DNA of 64,000 nt from Rhodococcus sp. X156 (GCF_004006015.1 NZ_CP034766.1:496001-560000), one strand, 5' to 3'; positions 34,520 to 43,407 are shown, numbered from the stretch's first letter. The notes: generated from the letters alone by a model not told the origin. Numbers and translations are program-made.

Positions 34520-35373
34520 TCCCCGGGAGCTTCGACTACGTGGCGCCGACGACGGTCGCCGAGGCGCTGCAGGTGCTGGCCGCCGGCGGCGAGGACGCCA
34601 AGGTGCTCGGCGGCGGGCAGAGCCTGATGCCGGTGCTGCGGCTGCGGATGGCCGCCCCCACCCTGGTGGTGGACCTGAACAAGGTGGCCGAGCTGCGGGG
34701 CATCGCGGTGGAGGGCGACGAGCTGGTGATCGGCGCGATGACCACCCACCACGACGTGCTGCACAGCCCGCTGGTGGCCGAGCACGCGGCGCTGCTCGCG
34801 CTCACCACCGCCACCGTGGCCGACCCGCAGATCCGTCACCGCGGCACGCTCGGCGGGGCCCTGGTGCACGCCGACCCCGCCGGTGACCTCGGCGCGCCGG
34901 TGCTGGCCCTGGACGCGTCGCTGGTGCTCGCCTCGCCCACGGGCACCCGCACCGTGGCCGCGGCGGACTTCTTCCAGGACCTCTTCACCACCGCGGTGCA
35001 GCCGGGCGAGCTGCTCACCCAGGTCCGCCTCCCTCGGCACACCGGCTGGGGGGCCCGCTACGAGAAGTTCCAGCGGGTGGCGCAGGCGTGGTCGGTGGTG
35101 GCGGTCGCGGCAGCCGTGCGGCTGGAGGGCGGCACCATCGCGCAGGCCAAGGTGGCGCTGACCAACATGGCGTCCACGCCCGTGCGGGCGGCCGCGGTGG
35201 AGGCCGCGCTGCTCGGCCAGCCGGCCACCGCCGAGTCGGTCCGCGCCGCCGCGGCGCAGGCCGGGGTCGGCACCTCACCGGGCAGCGACGTCGGTGCCGA
35301 CGCGGCCTACCGCACCCACCTGGCCGGGGTGCTCACCCGTCGGGCGGTGTCGGCGGCCGCCGGCATCTCCTGA
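34516..35373 (+). CDS. coxM: Molybdenum hydroxylase FAD subunit CoxM (form II)
   Basis: A 285-residue FAD-binding subunit that collects electrons from the CoxS clusters. FAD-contacting motifs are KVLGGGQSLMPVLRLRM (residues about 30-46) and RHRGTLGGALVHADPAGD (about 111-128). The C-terminal CO-dehydrogenase flavoprotein domain follows (GWGARYEKFQRVAQAWSVV). The ATG overlaps the coxL stop. The frame is open far upstream only as a shadow of coxL. Confidence 0.93.
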   Translation: MIPGSFDYVAPTTVAEALQVLAAGGEDAKVLGGGQSLMPVLRLRMAAPTLVVDLNKVAELRGIAVEGDELVIGAMTTHHDVLHSPLVAEHAALLALTTATVADPQIRHRGTLGGALVHADPAGDLGAPVLALDASLVLASPTGTRTVAAADFFQDLFTTAVQPGELLTQVRLPRHTGWGARYEKFQRVAQAWSVVAVAAAVRLEGGTIAQAKVALTNMASTPVRAAAVEAALLGQPATAESVRAAAAQAGVGTSPGSDVGADAAYRTHLAGVLTRRAVSAAAGIS

Positions 35374-35409
35374 CCCAGCTCGTCCATCCACAGCAGACAG
35401 GAGAGGCAC

Positions 35410-35739
35410 GTGTCCGACTCAGGGACGACCGACTCAGGCGCCACCAGCGCGGCCGACGGCAAGGGAGCCGGGCCCGAGCCCACGGGGGCGGAGATGCCCG
35501 GGGCCATCGGGGCGCCCACCCCCACCCCGCGCTCGGCCACCGGCACCGAGACCGCCCAGGGGGCGTCCGGCGAGGGCGACGAGCCGGGCCCCGCGGGACC
35601 CGCTGCGAGCGGGTCCGGACCCGGCCGTGGCGCGCCGGTGCAGTCCTCGCCGGCTGGCGGCGAGATGGCCTGGTTCGCGCCCGTGCTGGTCGCGCTGACC
35701 GTGGGCACGTTCGTGCTCTGGTGGCTGCGGCGGCGCTGA
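35410..35739 (+). CDS. Small tail-anchored membrane protein in the cox operon, unknown
   Basis: A 109-residue protein with a low-complexity, Gly/Ser/Thr/Glu-rich body and one C-terminal membrane helix (AWFAPVLVALTVGTFVLWWL) followed by RRR. This arrangement implies a tail anchor with the body in the cytoplasm. CAGGAGAGG precedes the GTG. No family is recognised. It sits between coxM and coxG on the same strand with short gaps, so it probably belongs to the enzyme's membrane attachment or assembly. Confidence 0.7.
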   Translation: MSDSGTTDSGATSAADGKGAGPEPTGAEMPGAIGAPTPTPRSATGTETAQGASGEGDEPGPAGPAASGSGPGRGAPVQSSPAGGEMAWFAPVLVALTVGTFVLWWLRRR

Positions 35740-35829
35740 GCGGGCGGTCGTGCCCGGGTGTGGTTGCCGTCACAGCCACGGCGTAACTTGGCGGAGGAAC
35801 GCGGTGGCCTGAATGGATAGGGTGATTTG

Positions 35830-36753
35830 ATGGAGATGGAACACGATTTCACGGTCGACGCACCTATTGGCGAGGTCTGGACGGCTTTTCTCGAGCCGCC
35901 GCGGGTGGCGCCGTGCTTCCCCGGCGCCACGCTGACCGGCTCCGACGACACGTCCTTCACCGGCACCGTCAAGGTCAAGCTGGGACCGATTGCCATGTTG
36001 TACAAGGGAACCGGGACTTACGTCAGCGCCGACGAGAGCACCCACACTGCGGTGATCGACGCCAAGGGCAAGGATTCTCGTGGCAACGGGCAAGCCAGTG
36101 CCAAGGTGACGGCCATTCTCTCCGAGAATGGCTCTGGCAGCACCAAGGTGGTGGTCAAGACCGACCTGAACATCACCGGCAAGCCCGCGCAGATGGGGCG
36201 CGGCCTCATCGTGGACGTGGGCGGCAAGATCATCGGGCAGTTCGCCCAGTGCCTGAGCGAGCGGCTCGGCTCAGGGGCGAGCGAGGGCGCCGTGGCGAGC
36301 GGCGCGGCCACCACCGCTCCATCCACCACCGAAGCCACCACCACCGGGACCACCACGGCCGGCACGTCCGCGGCCGCGCCGTCCACGCCGACGTCAGCCA
36401 CCTCGGCCCCGTCCAGCTCGTCCGGGCCCAGCGCGACACCGCCGAGCAGCCAGCCGGCACCCGCGGCGGCAGGGGCCGCCTCCAGCGACGGGACGGACGG
36501 GCACGGGTGGCCGTCGGAGTCCACCTCGGCCGAGGCCATCGACCTGATGGAGATGGCCGGCGGCAGCGCCATGCTCAAGCAGGCGCTCCCGGTGATCGCC
36601 GGGGTCGCGCTCGGGCTGGTGGTGGGCGGGATCGTCGGCTGGCTGGTCAAGCCGAAGCCCAAGCCGCGCACCGTGATCCCGTCGTACCTGGAGGCGGTGC
36701 TCGCCCCGCAGCGGGCACTCGTCGACCTGTCCGCCCACCGCCGCCACAAGTAG
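35830..36753 (+). CDS. coxG: CoxG-like SRPBCC protein with membrane anchor
   Basis: A 307-residue protein. Residues 1-150 form the SRPBCC lipid-binding fold of CoxG (MEHDFTVDAPIGEVWTAFLE, PGATLTGSD, MLYKGTGTY). About 85 residues of Ser/Thr/Ala/Pro linker follow, then a C-terminal helix (ALPVIAGVALGLVVGGIVGWLV). CoxG proteins tether the molybdenum enzyme to the membrane and have been reported to move menaquinone to it. The first 150 codons are noticeably less GC-rich than the neighbours (for example the stretch around 35840-35900). TTG 35827 and ATG 35836 are alternative starts. Confidence 0.88.
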   Translation: MEMEHDFTVDAPIGEVWTAFLEPPRVAPCFPGATLTGSDDTSFTGTVKVKLGPIAMLYKGTGTYVSADESTHTAVIDAKGKDSRGNGQASAKVTAILSENGSGSTKVVVKTDLNITGKPAQMGRGLIVDVGGKIIGQFAQCLSERLGSGASEGAVASGAATTAPSTTEATTTGTTTAGTSAAAPSTPTSATSAPSSSSGPSATPPSSQPAPAAAGAASSDGTDGHGWPSESTSAEAIDLMEMAGGSAMLKQALPVIAGVALGLVVGGIVGWLVKPKPKPRTVIPSYLEAVLAPQRALVDLSAHRRHK

Positions 36754-36772
36754 TCCGACGTGCAGAACCACC

Positions 36773-36802
36773 TCAGCCCCGCCGGAGCTCCGGCGGGGCT
36801 GA
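36773..36802. terminator. Bidirectional terminator between coxG and the XPB helicase
   Basis: A perfect 30-base palindrome with 15-base arms TCAGCCCCGCCGGAG lies between two convergent genes. It would form a stable hairpin in both transcripts. No strong T tract is present, as is common in actinomycetes. Confidence 0.8.
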
Positions 36803-36821
36803 CGTGGTCGTCGGGCTGGTG

Positions 36822-38501
36822 TCAGCCGACCTCGGGGATCGGCGGCCCCAGCAGGTCGTCGGCATCGGTGATCCGGTAGGCGTAGCCCTGCTCGGCCAGG
36901 AACCGCTGCCGGTGGGCGGCGTAGTCGGCGTCCAGGGTGTCGCGGGCGACCACCGAGTAGAAGTGCGCCTGCCCGCCGTCGTGCTTGGGTCGCAGCAGCC
37001 GGCCCAGTCGCTGTGCCTCCTCCTGGCGTGAGCCGAACGTCCCCGACACCTGCACCGCCACCGAGGCCTCCGGCAGGTCGATGGAGAAGTTGGCCACCTT
37101 GCTCACCACCAGGGTCTGGATCTCCCCGCGGCGGAACTCGTCAAAGAGCTTCTCCCGCTCCTTGTTCCGGGTGGATCCCTGGATCACCGGTGCCCCCAGC
37201 GCCTCCCCGAGCTCGTCGAGCTGGTCGAGGTAGGCGCCGATCACCAGGGTGGGCGCCCCGGGGTGGCGCTCCAGGATGGACTTGACCACCGGCATCTTGG
37301 TGCGCGCGGTGGAGCACAGCTTGTAGCGCTCCTCCGGCTCTGCGGTGGCGTAGGCCAGCCGCTCGGCGTCGGTGAGCGTCACCCGCACCTCGATGCACTC
37401 CGCGGGCGCGATCCAGCCCTGCTCCTCGATGTCCTTCCACGGCGCGTCGTAGCGCTTGGGGCCGATCAGGCTGAACACGTCACCCTCGCGGCCGTCCTCA
37501 CGCACCAGCGTGGCGGTGAGACCCAGTCGGCGACGCGACTGCAGGTCGGCCGTCATCCGGAACACCGGCGCCGGGAGCAGGTGCACCTCGTCGTAGATCA
37601 CCAGGCCCCAGTCCCGGGAGTCGAACAGCTCCAGGTGGCGGTACTCGCCCTTGGTCTTGCGGGTGACCACCTGGTAGGTGGCGATGGTGACCGGACGGAT
37701 CTCCTTGCGCTCACCGGAGTACTCGCCGATCTCGTCCTCGGTGAGGGAGGTGCGGGCCACCAGCTCACGCTTCCACTGGCGTCCGGCCACGGTGTTGGTC
37801 ACCAGGATGAGCGTGGTGGCCTTGGCCTTGGCCATGGCGGCTGCCCCGACCATGGTCTTGCCGGCGCCGCAGGGCAGCACCACCACGCCGGAGCCGCCGG
37901 CCCAGAAGGAGTCGGCCGCCATCTGCTGGTAGTCGCGCAGCTCCCAGTAGCCCTCGTCCCCGGGCTCGCCGCTGTCCAGGGAGATGTCGTGCGCCTCGCC
38001 GTCCACGTAGCCGGCGAGGTCTTCCGCCGGCCAGCCGACCTTGAGCAGCATCTGCTTGAGCCGGCCCCGCTCGGACGGGTGGACGACCACCGTGTCGTCG
38101 TCCACCCGTGCGCCGAGCATGGGGGCGATCTTCTTGTGCCGCATGATCTCTTCGAGCACTGCTCGGTCGAGGCTGATGAGCACCAGGCCGTGCGCCGGGC
38201 TCTTGACCAGCTGCAGCCGGCCATAGCGGCCCATGGTGTCCACGATGTCCACCAGGAGCGCCTGGGGCACCGCGTAGCGGGAGAAGCGGACCAGGGCGTC
38301 GACCACCTGCTCGGCGTCGTGCCCGGCGGCGCGGGCGTTCCAGAGGGCCAGCGGGGTGATCCGGTAGGTGTGCACGTGCTCGGGGGCTCGCTCGAGCTCG
38401 GCGAACGGGGCGATGGCCTGCCGGGCCTCACCGGCCAGCTCGTGGTCCATCTCGAGCAACAGCGTCTTGTCGGACTGGACGATCAACGGTCCGTCGGTCA
38501 C
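36822..38501 (-). CDS. ercc3: XPB/ERCC3-type DNA repair helicase
   Basis: A 559-residue superfamily 2 helicase related to eukaryotic XPB, which unwinds DNA 3' to 5' in repair. After an N-terminal helicase-associated region (about 1-180) come Walker A (LPCGAGKTMVGAA), the DEVH box (VIYDEVHLLPAP), motif III (LTATL) with the XPB-specific RED motif (VREDGREGD), and motif VI (QRLGRLLRP). The GTG start follows GGAGGACGT directly. In M. tuberculosis the orthologue Rv0861c likewise neighbours Rv0862c, as here, apart from one inserted gene. Confidence 0.94.
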   Translation of the reverse strand: MTDGPLIVQSDKTLLLEMDHELAGEARQAIAPFAELERAPEHVHTYRITPLALWNARAAGHDAEQVVDALVRFSRYAVPQALLVDIVDTMGRYGRLQLVKSPAHGLVLISLDRAVLEEIMRHKKIAPMLGARVDDDTVVVHPSERGRLKQMLLKVGWPAEDLAGYVDGEAHDISLDSGEPGDEGYWELRDYQQMAADSFWAGGSGVVVLPCGAGKTMVGAAAMAKAKATTLILVTNTVAGRQWKRELVARTSLTEDEIGEYSGERKEIRPVTIATYQVVTRKTKGEYRHLELFDSRDWGLVIYDEVHLLPAPVFRMTADLQSRRRLGLTATLVREDGREGDVFSLIGPKRYDAPWKDIEEQGWIAPAECIEVRVTLTDAERLAYATAEPEERYKLCSTARTKMPVVKSILERHPGAPTLVIGAYLDQLDELGEALGAPVIQGSTRNKEREKLFDEFRRGEIQTLVVSKVANFSIDLPEASVAVQVSGTFGSRQEEAQRLGRLLRPKHDGGQAHFYSVVARDTLDADYAAHRQRFLAEQGYAYRITDADDLLGPPIPEVG

Positions 38502-38591
38502 ACGTCCTCCTGGGTTTCTGCGGCAACCATTCATCTTCCTCCCTGCGAGGCCCGCGGTGCCACCTGCTGTGCTGAGCCACACCGAAAGTCG

Positions 38592-38620
38592 TTCGCAGAC
38601 GGTGCTTGTGTGGCTACGCT
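38592..38620 (+). promoter_or_regulatory. Candidate promoter of the Pro/Tyr-rich membrane protein
   Basis: TTCGCA (38592-38597) and TACGCT (38615-38620) are 17 bases apart, matching -35 (four of six) and the TANNNT -10 pattern. The ATG follows 32 bases downstream. Confidence 0.35.
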
Positions 38621-38652
38621 GTGCGTGCCGTCACCAGGGAAGGGCCACGCCG

Positions 38653-39411
38653 ATGACCACACCGCCACCCGGGCCGCCCCAGGGCCCGCCGTTCGGCCAG
38701 GCCCGGGCCCCGGGGCCCGACTACCCCCACCAGGGCGGCTACCCGCAGGGCCCGCCGCCCCCGCCGGGTCCGTACCCCCCGCCGGGTCCGTACGCCCAGC
38801 AGAACCCCTACCCCCAGCCGAACCCGTACCCCCAGCCGAACCCGTACCCCCAGCCGGGCCCGTACCCGGGGCCGCCGCCCCGGAGCCGCAAGCGGCTGTT
38901 CTGGACCCTGGGCAGCGCGGTGGGAGCCGTGGTGCTCCTGGTGGTCGTGGTGGTCGGGCTGGCGGTGGGCGGGGTGATCGGCAGCAGCGTCAGCACGGCC
39001 GACGAGGGTGACTGCCTGGTCATCGCCACGTTCTCCGACACCGACTCCGACGTGGAGCGGGCCGGCTGCGACCAGACCGAGGCGCTCTACCAGGTGGGCA
39101 AGAAGCTCGAGGCGCCCAACGTGTGCCCGAACAAGGAGTACGTCCCCCTGACACTGACCGACGGCGACGGCGACGACCGCACGCTGCTCTGCCTGGTTCC
39201 CAACTTCACCGAAGGCAGCTGCTACGGCGTCGCCGACGGCGCCATGAGCAAGGGAGTCAAGAACGCTGACTGCGCCAGCGCGGAGGCGGTGGTCAAGGTG
39301 GCCAAGCGCGTGGAGGACTCCGCCGGCAAGAGCCTCTGCGCCGGGATCAGTGACGTCGACGTGCTGAGCTTCCCGCAGCCGGCCCGCACCTTCTGCCTGG
39401 TCGACCCCTAG
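38653..39411 (+). CDS. Pro/Tyr-rich single-pass membrane protein, LppU-like
   Basis: A 252-residue protein. The N-terminal 80 residues are Pro/Gln/Tyr-rich with an NPYPQP repeat. One membrane helix follows (AVGAVVLLVVVVVGLAVGGVIG), then an extracytoplasmic domain of about 145 residues with six or seven cysteines (GDCLVI, AGCDQT, VCPN, LLCLVPNF, GSCYG). The outer domain resembles the LppU/SCO3897 group of actinobacterial proteins of unknown role; this match is by eye. It interrupts the conserved XPB/Rv0862c gene pair on the opposite strand. Confidence 0.65.
   Translation: MTTPPPGPPQGPPFGQARAPGPDYPHQGGYPQGPPPPPGPYPPPGPYAQQNPYPQPNPYPQPNPYPQPGPYPGPPPRSRKRLFWTLGSAVGAVVLLVVVVVGLAVGGVIGSSVSTADEGDCLVIATFSDTDSDVERAGCDQTEALYQVGKKLEAPNVCPNKEYVPLTLTDGDGDDRTLLCLVPNFTEGSCYGVADGAMSKGVKNADCASAEAVVKVAKRVEDSAGKSLCAGISDVDVLSFPQPARTFCLVDP
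38803..38856 (+). repeat. Three 18-base NPYPQP-coding repeats
   Basis: AACCCNTACCCCCAGCCG is repeated three times head to tail (38803, 38821, 38839); only one base differs in the first copy. It lies in the Pro/Tyr-rich cytoplasmic tail of the membrane protein and is prone to length change. Confidence 0.85.
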
Positions 39412-39430
39412 CCCGACCCGGCCAGGGCGC

Positions 39431-41683
39431 TCACTCGTCGGTGAGGGCCACCGAGGTGATGCGGTGCAGGGCGAAGCGGCGGATGCCGGCGGCGGCGGAG
39501 TCGAAGCCCTCGAGCACTCCGGCGCCCACGCTCACCGGTTCCACCACCCGCTGGCTGGCGGTGCCCTGGGCGTCGACGTAGCCGATCCACACGCTGCGCC
39601 GCTCCCGGGCGGCCTGCTGCAGCACAGCCATGGTGGCCATGCCGCTGGCTCGGCTGCCGTCGGAGACCACCCGGTTGGCCGGTGTCATGGTGGCCGCCCG
39701 GTCGCCGGCGCGCACGCCGCGCACCACCGCGGCACGCTGCTCCGCGCTGGGCGGGGTGGGCACGGGCGAGCGGCGGCGGCTGCGCCGTGCCTCCACCCGC
39801 GCACCCCGCGGGCGCAGGTCCAGCACTGCTCCGGTGGGGTCCTCAGCGGCCGGGGCGAAGCCCGCCGAGCGCAGCCCCTCCAGCAGCTCGGCCAGCGACA
39901 CCGGCGCCACCGCCACCGTGGGGGCGAGACGCCGCAGGCCCAGCTCGTCAGCGATCGGTGAGGCCACCACCTCCGACAGCAGCGCCTCGTCGTCGCAGCG
40001 CACGAACGACCCGGCGGTACCCGTGCGCAGCCGGCCGTGCCGGCGGGCCACGTCGTCGATGAGGTAGGTGAGCGCCTGGGGGACCGGGGTGTGCGAGCGC
40101 TCGGCGAACAGCGCGTGCAGCTCCGCGGCGCTGCGCCCGGCGTCCAGCGCGCGGCGCACGCTGGACGGGCCCACCCGGTAGACGGTGGCCGCCCCGGCTG
40201 ACTCCACGTCGGCCACCAGGGCGATGTCCTGCTCCAGCTCGGGCTCCAGCGGTCCCGGCGCCACCACGGTCAGGTCGGCCTGCACCAGCACGTGGTCCAC
40301 CGGGGCGGGCAGCGCCACCGCCATGGCCGCCTCGACGTCGCCACCGGCGAGCAGGGCACGCCCCGGGGTGCTCAGCGCCCCGCGGCCCAGCACGCCCACC
40401 GTGGTGGCCTCGGCCAGCGTCCAGCGGATGAGGTCCTCCCGCAGCCGCCCGCCCCAGCGGGGCCGGCGCCACGACAGCGCGGTCCCTACCTGGGCGGCGT
40501 CCAGCGCGGAGCCGGGCGGCAGGTCGGCGAGCACCTGCAGCACGCGGCGGCGGTCGCGCGGGGCGAGCGGGCGGCGCAGCTCCTCGGACAGGGTGGCCAG
40601 CGCCTTGTCGCGCTCGTCGCGCTCCCCGACCAGCCCGGGCAGGCGTGGCAGCTCCAGCCAGGCCGTGGCCAGCTCGGCCCAGCGTGCCGCCGGCTCGGCC
40701 ACCGCCCAGGTGTCGACGTGCGTCGTCGGCGTCCACGCCGGGTCCGCCGCCTCGTCGGAGGCCACCAGCCCGGCCGCGGCCAGCAGCTCCAGCAGCAGGG
40801 GCAGCGCCGCCTCGTCGATGCCGGTCTGCTTGGCCAGCCGACGCAGCTCGCGCACCCCGAGGCCGCCGGCGCGCAGGGTGGGGGCCGGCGCGGCACCGAG
40901 GGCCGCGAGCAGGTCGGTGCAGTGCCGCAGCAGCTCCAGCGCGGCGCCGGCGGCGGCGGAGTCCATGTCCTGGCGCGTCACGCTGGTCGGCGTCGCCCGC
41001 GGCTCGGTGGGGCTGATCTCGCCCATCGGGCTGCCGCCGCGGAGCACCGCGCTCACCTGGCTGGGCAGCTCCACCGTCTGGTCGTCCACCGGCAGCAGCA
41101 GACCCGCCCGCAGCAGCTGTTGCACCGGGCGATCCGCTGGTGTTCCCGGTGCGGCGTCGCGGGTGCGGCCGAAGGGGGCGCCCTTGGCCAAGGTGGTCAG
41201 CAGCCCGAGCCGGGCGGCGTCGAGCTCGGCGAGCATGGCGGGGACGTCGGCGTCAACCAGTGCGGCGGACGGGCGACCCACCTGGCCGGCGCGCGGCAGC
41301 ACCTCCCGCATGGCCGGGGCCACCCGGATGCCGTCGAGCTGCTTGTCCGGTCCCCACACCAGGGCCTGGGCACGCAGCCGCTCCAGCGCGGCGTTGACCT
41401 TGGTGGCAGGCACGGAGCTGCCGAGCAGCTCGCGGACGTCGGCCACCGACACCGGCTCGGCGTCGGCCTGGGCCAGCACCATGGCCTCCAGCACCGCCAG
41501 CTCGAACGCGGTGAGCTCGTCTGCGGCGCGAACCACCGAGGCGCGCAGGCCCGCCCGGTTGGCGAGCACCTGGGAGTCGGCAGGCGGCGGCACGGCAAGG
41601 TCCGGCCGCAGCTCCAGCAGGGTGCTCAGCTGCTGGTCGGACTGGCGGCTCAACCAGGCGGCGAGGCTCCGTGGGTCAGACAT
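39431..41683 (-). CDS. Helicase-associated domain protein, Rv0862c-like
   Basis: A 750-residue protein of the actinobacterial 'helicase C-terminal/associated domain' family represented by Rv0862c. The N-terminus (LAAWLSRQSDQQLSTLLELRPDL) is typical. Winged-helix-like segments follow, and the C-terminal part carries a WYL-like region (RRSVWIGYVDAQGTASQRVVEPVSV). No Walker motifs are present, so it is not itself a helicase. The conserved pairing with the XPB gene suggests a partner role in repair. The ATG is at 41683; a GTG at 41686 is also in frame. Confidence 0.85.
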   Translation of the reverse strand: MSDPRSLAAWLSRQSDQQLSTLLELRPDLAVPPPADSQVLANRAGLRASVVRAADELTAFELAVLEAMVLAQADAEPVSVADVRELLGSSVPATKVNAALERLRAQALVWGPDKQLDGIRVAPAMREVLPRAGQVGRPSAALVDADVPAMLAELDAARLGLLTTLAKGAPFGRTRDAAPGTPADRPVQQLLRAGLLLPVDDQTVELPSQVSAVLRGGSPMGEISPTEPRATPTSVTRQDMDSAAAGAALELLRHCTDLLAALGAAPAPTLRAGGLGVRELRRLAKQTGIDEAALPLLLELLAAAGLVASDEAADPAWTPTTHVDTWAVAEPAARWAELATAWLELPRLPGLVGERDERDKALATLSEELRRPLAPRDRRRVLQVLADLPPGSALDAAQVGTALSWRRPRWGGRLREDLIRWTLAEATTVGVLGRGALSTPGRALLAGGDVEAAMAVALPAPVDHVLVQADLTVVAPGPLEPELEQDIALVADVESAGAATVYRVGPSSVRRALDAGRSAAELHALFAERSHTPVPQALTYLIDDVARRHGRLRTGTAGSFVRCDDEALLSEVVASPIADELGLRRLAPTVAVAPVSLAELLEGLRSAGFAPAAEDPTGAVLDLRPRGARVEARRSRRRSPVPTPPSAEQRAAVVRGVRAGDRAATMTPANRVVSDGSRASGMATMAVLQQAARERRSVWIGYVDAQGTASQRVVEPVSVGAGVLEGFDSAAAGIRRFALHRITSVALTDE

Positions 41684-41744
41684 CACTGCCTACGGTAGTG
41701 ACCTGCCCTGTACGGCAGTGGCAGCGCACTGTCAGAATGTCCGT

Positions 41745-41939
41745 GTGGCGAAAGCAGATGGCAAGAAGAGCAAGCGCTGGGTCGACCCGTCGTGGCCGAA
41801 GGTCCCGGAGGGTGAGCACGCCGTGAGCGAGCTGGCCTCGACTGTCGCGGGTGGGCTCTCGCCCTTCGGCGACACCGAGTTCCCGCTGCCCGCGGACCAG
41901 CTTCCCTACGTGCACCCGACGACGGTCATCAACCGCTAG
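41745..41939 (+). CDS. Small conserved protein, Rv0863-like
   Basis: A 64-residue protein beginning AKADGKKSKRWVDPSWPK and ending YVHPTTVINR. It has a basic start, and its context between the Rv0862c-like gene and moaC is the same as that of M. tuberculosis Rv0863. Its function is unknown. The GTG start lies about 60 bases from the divergent helicase-associated gene. TCAGAAT just upstream could be a -10 element, which would give an almost leaderless message. An inverted repeat CTGCC-N6-GGCAG occurs at about 41702-41717. Confidence 0.75.
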   Translation: MAKADGKKSKRWVDPSWPKVPEGEHAVSELASTVAGGLSPFGDTEFPLPADQLPYVHPTTVINR

Positions 41940-42035
41940 GGAGCCGTCCCACCTGGGAGGCACCACCCACGCGGCCGGCGTCGGTCGGCGCAGGACGACC
42001 GGCTCCGCCCGCGTCCGAGCAGACGAGGTCCTCCG

Positions 42036-42512
42036 ATGAGCAAGCCCGAGCTGACCCACGTCGACGCGGCGGGCCAGGCCCGCATGGTCGACGTGACCGG
42101 CAAGGACGCCACGGCCCGCACCGCGGTGGCCACCGGCACCTTCCGCACCACGGCTGAGGTGGTCGAGCTGCTGCGCCGGGACGGGCTGCCCAAGGGCGAC
42201 GCCCTGGCCACGGCGCGCATCGCCGGCATCATGGCCGCCAAGCGCACCCCCGACCTGGTTCCGCTGTGCCATCCCATCGCGCTGTCCGGGGTGGTGGTGG
42301 ACCTGCAGCTGGGGGAGGCCGACGTCGCCGTCACCGCCACCGTCCGCACCACCGACCGCACCGGGGTGGAGATGGAGGCCCTCACCGCCGTGGCGGTGGC
42401 CGGGCTGACCCTGCACGACATGGTCAAGGCGGTGGACCCCGCCGCCACCATGGACGGCGTGCGCGTGGAGACCAAGGACGGCGGCAAGACCGGCCACTGG
42501 AGCCGGCCGTGA
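42036..42512 (+). CDS. moaC: Cyclic pyranopterin monophosphate synthase MoaC
   Basis: A 158-residue protein that, together with MoaA, converts GTP to cyclic pyranopterin monophosphate, the first step of molybdenum cofactor synthesis. The family motifs are clear: LTHVDAAGQARMVDVTGK, LVPLCHPIALSG, GVEMEALTAVAVAGLTLHDM and ETKDGGKTG. Its stop overlaps mog, starting a moaC-mog-moaE chain of four-base overlaps. The counterpart in M. tuberculosis is moaC2 (Rv0864). Confidence 0.97.
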   Translation: MSKPELTHVDAAGQARMVDVTGKDATARTAVATGTFRTTAEVVELLRRDGLPKGDALATARIAGIMAAKRTPDLVPLCHPIALSGVVVDLQLGEADVAVTATVRTTDRTGVEMEALTAVAVAGLTLHDMVKAVDPAATMDGVRVETKDGGKTGHWSRP

Positions 42513-42982
42513 GCCGCGCCGTGGTGGTGGTGGCCTCCACCCGGGCCGCCGGCGGGGTCTACCCAGACCGCACCGGACCGATCATCGTGGACTGGCTGCG
42601 CGAGCACGGCCACCAGGTGGACGAGCCCGTGGTGGTTGCCGACGGCGAGCCGGTGGCCCAGGCCCTGCGGACTGCCCTCGCCGCTGCCCCCGGCCTCGTC
42701 CTCACCACCGGTGGCACCGGCATCAGCCCCACCGACGCGACTCCCGAGCTCACCCGCGCGCTGCTCGACTACGAGGTGCCCGGGCTGGCCGACGCCGTCC
42801 GGGCCGCGGGCTCGGACGCAGTGCCCACGGCGATCCTCTCCCGCGGCGTGGCCGGGGTGGCCGGCCGCACCCTGGTGGTGAACCTGCCCGGCTCCACCGG
42901 CGGCGTCCGGGACGGGCTCGCGGTGCTGGAGCCGGTGCTCGACCACGCGCTGGACCAGCTGGCGGGGGGCGACCACCGGTGA
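42509..42982 (+). CDS. mog: Molybdopterin adenylyltransferase-type protein Mog/MoaB
   Basis: A 157-residue MogA/MoaB-family protein that activates molybdopterin by adenylylation before molybdenum insertion. Motifs are LTTGGTGISPTDATPE and NLPGSTGGVRDG. The GTG overlaps the moaC stop. The frame is open earlier only as a shadow of moaC. It corresponds to Rv0865. Confidence 0.94.
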   Translation: MSRAVVVVASTRAAGGVYPDRTGPIIVDWLREHGHQVDEPVVVADGEPVAQALRTALAAAPGLVLTTGGTGISPTDATPELTRALLDYEVPGLADAVRAAGSDAVPTAILSRGVAGVAGRTLVVNLPGSTGGVRDGLAVLEPVLDHALDQLAGGDHR

Positions 42983-43407
42983 CGGCACACGTGGCGCGGG
43001 CGCTGGTGACCGAGGACGAGCTGAGCCTGGCCGAGCACGAGGCGCTGGTGGCCGAGCAGGCCGCCGGTGCGGTGGTGAGCTTCGCCGGGGTGGTCCGCGA
43101 CCACGACGGGGGCCGCACCGTCACCGCGCTGGAGTACTCCGCGCACCCCACGGCGGGTGCGCTGGTGGCCGAGGTGGCCGCTGATGTCGCGGCGCGGGTG
43201 CCGGGGGTGCGGGCGGTGGCGGTGAGCCACCGGGTCGGTCCACTGGGCATCGGCGACGTCGCGCTGGCGTGCGCGGTCTCGGCCGACCACCGGGCCGAGG
43301 CGTTCCAGGTCTGCGCGCTGCTGGTGGACGAGGTCAAGGCGCGCATCCCGGTGTGGAAGCGCCAGGTGTTCCCGGACGGCACCGACGAGTGGGTCGGCTG
43401 CGCCTGA
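42979..43407 (+). CDS. moaE: Molybdopterin synthase catalytic subunit MoaE
   Basis: A 142-residue large subunit of molybdopterin synthase, which transfers sulfur from the MoaD thiocarboxylate onto the pterin. Family features are GAVVSFAGVVRDHDGGR, LEYSAHP, HRVGPLGIGDVALA, the catalytic Lys region VDEVKARIPVWKRQ and the ending W-x-G-C. The GTG overlaps the mog stop. Its partner MoaD lies on the other strand beyond rpf. Confidence 0.96.
   Translation: MTAHVARALVTEDELSLAEHEALVAEQAAGAVVSFAGVVRDHDGGRTVTALEYSAHPTAGALVAEVAADVAARVPGVRAVAVSHRVGPLGIGDVALACAVSADHRAEAFQVCALLVDEVKARIPVWKRQVFPDGTDEWVGCA

Noticed and set aside
31536-35373. Annotating coxSLM as a true aerobic CO dehydrogenase.
   Set aside because: The active-site loop is AYRGAGR, lacking the Cys of the AYXCSFR loop that binds copper in form I enzymes. 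The name is kept only for homology.
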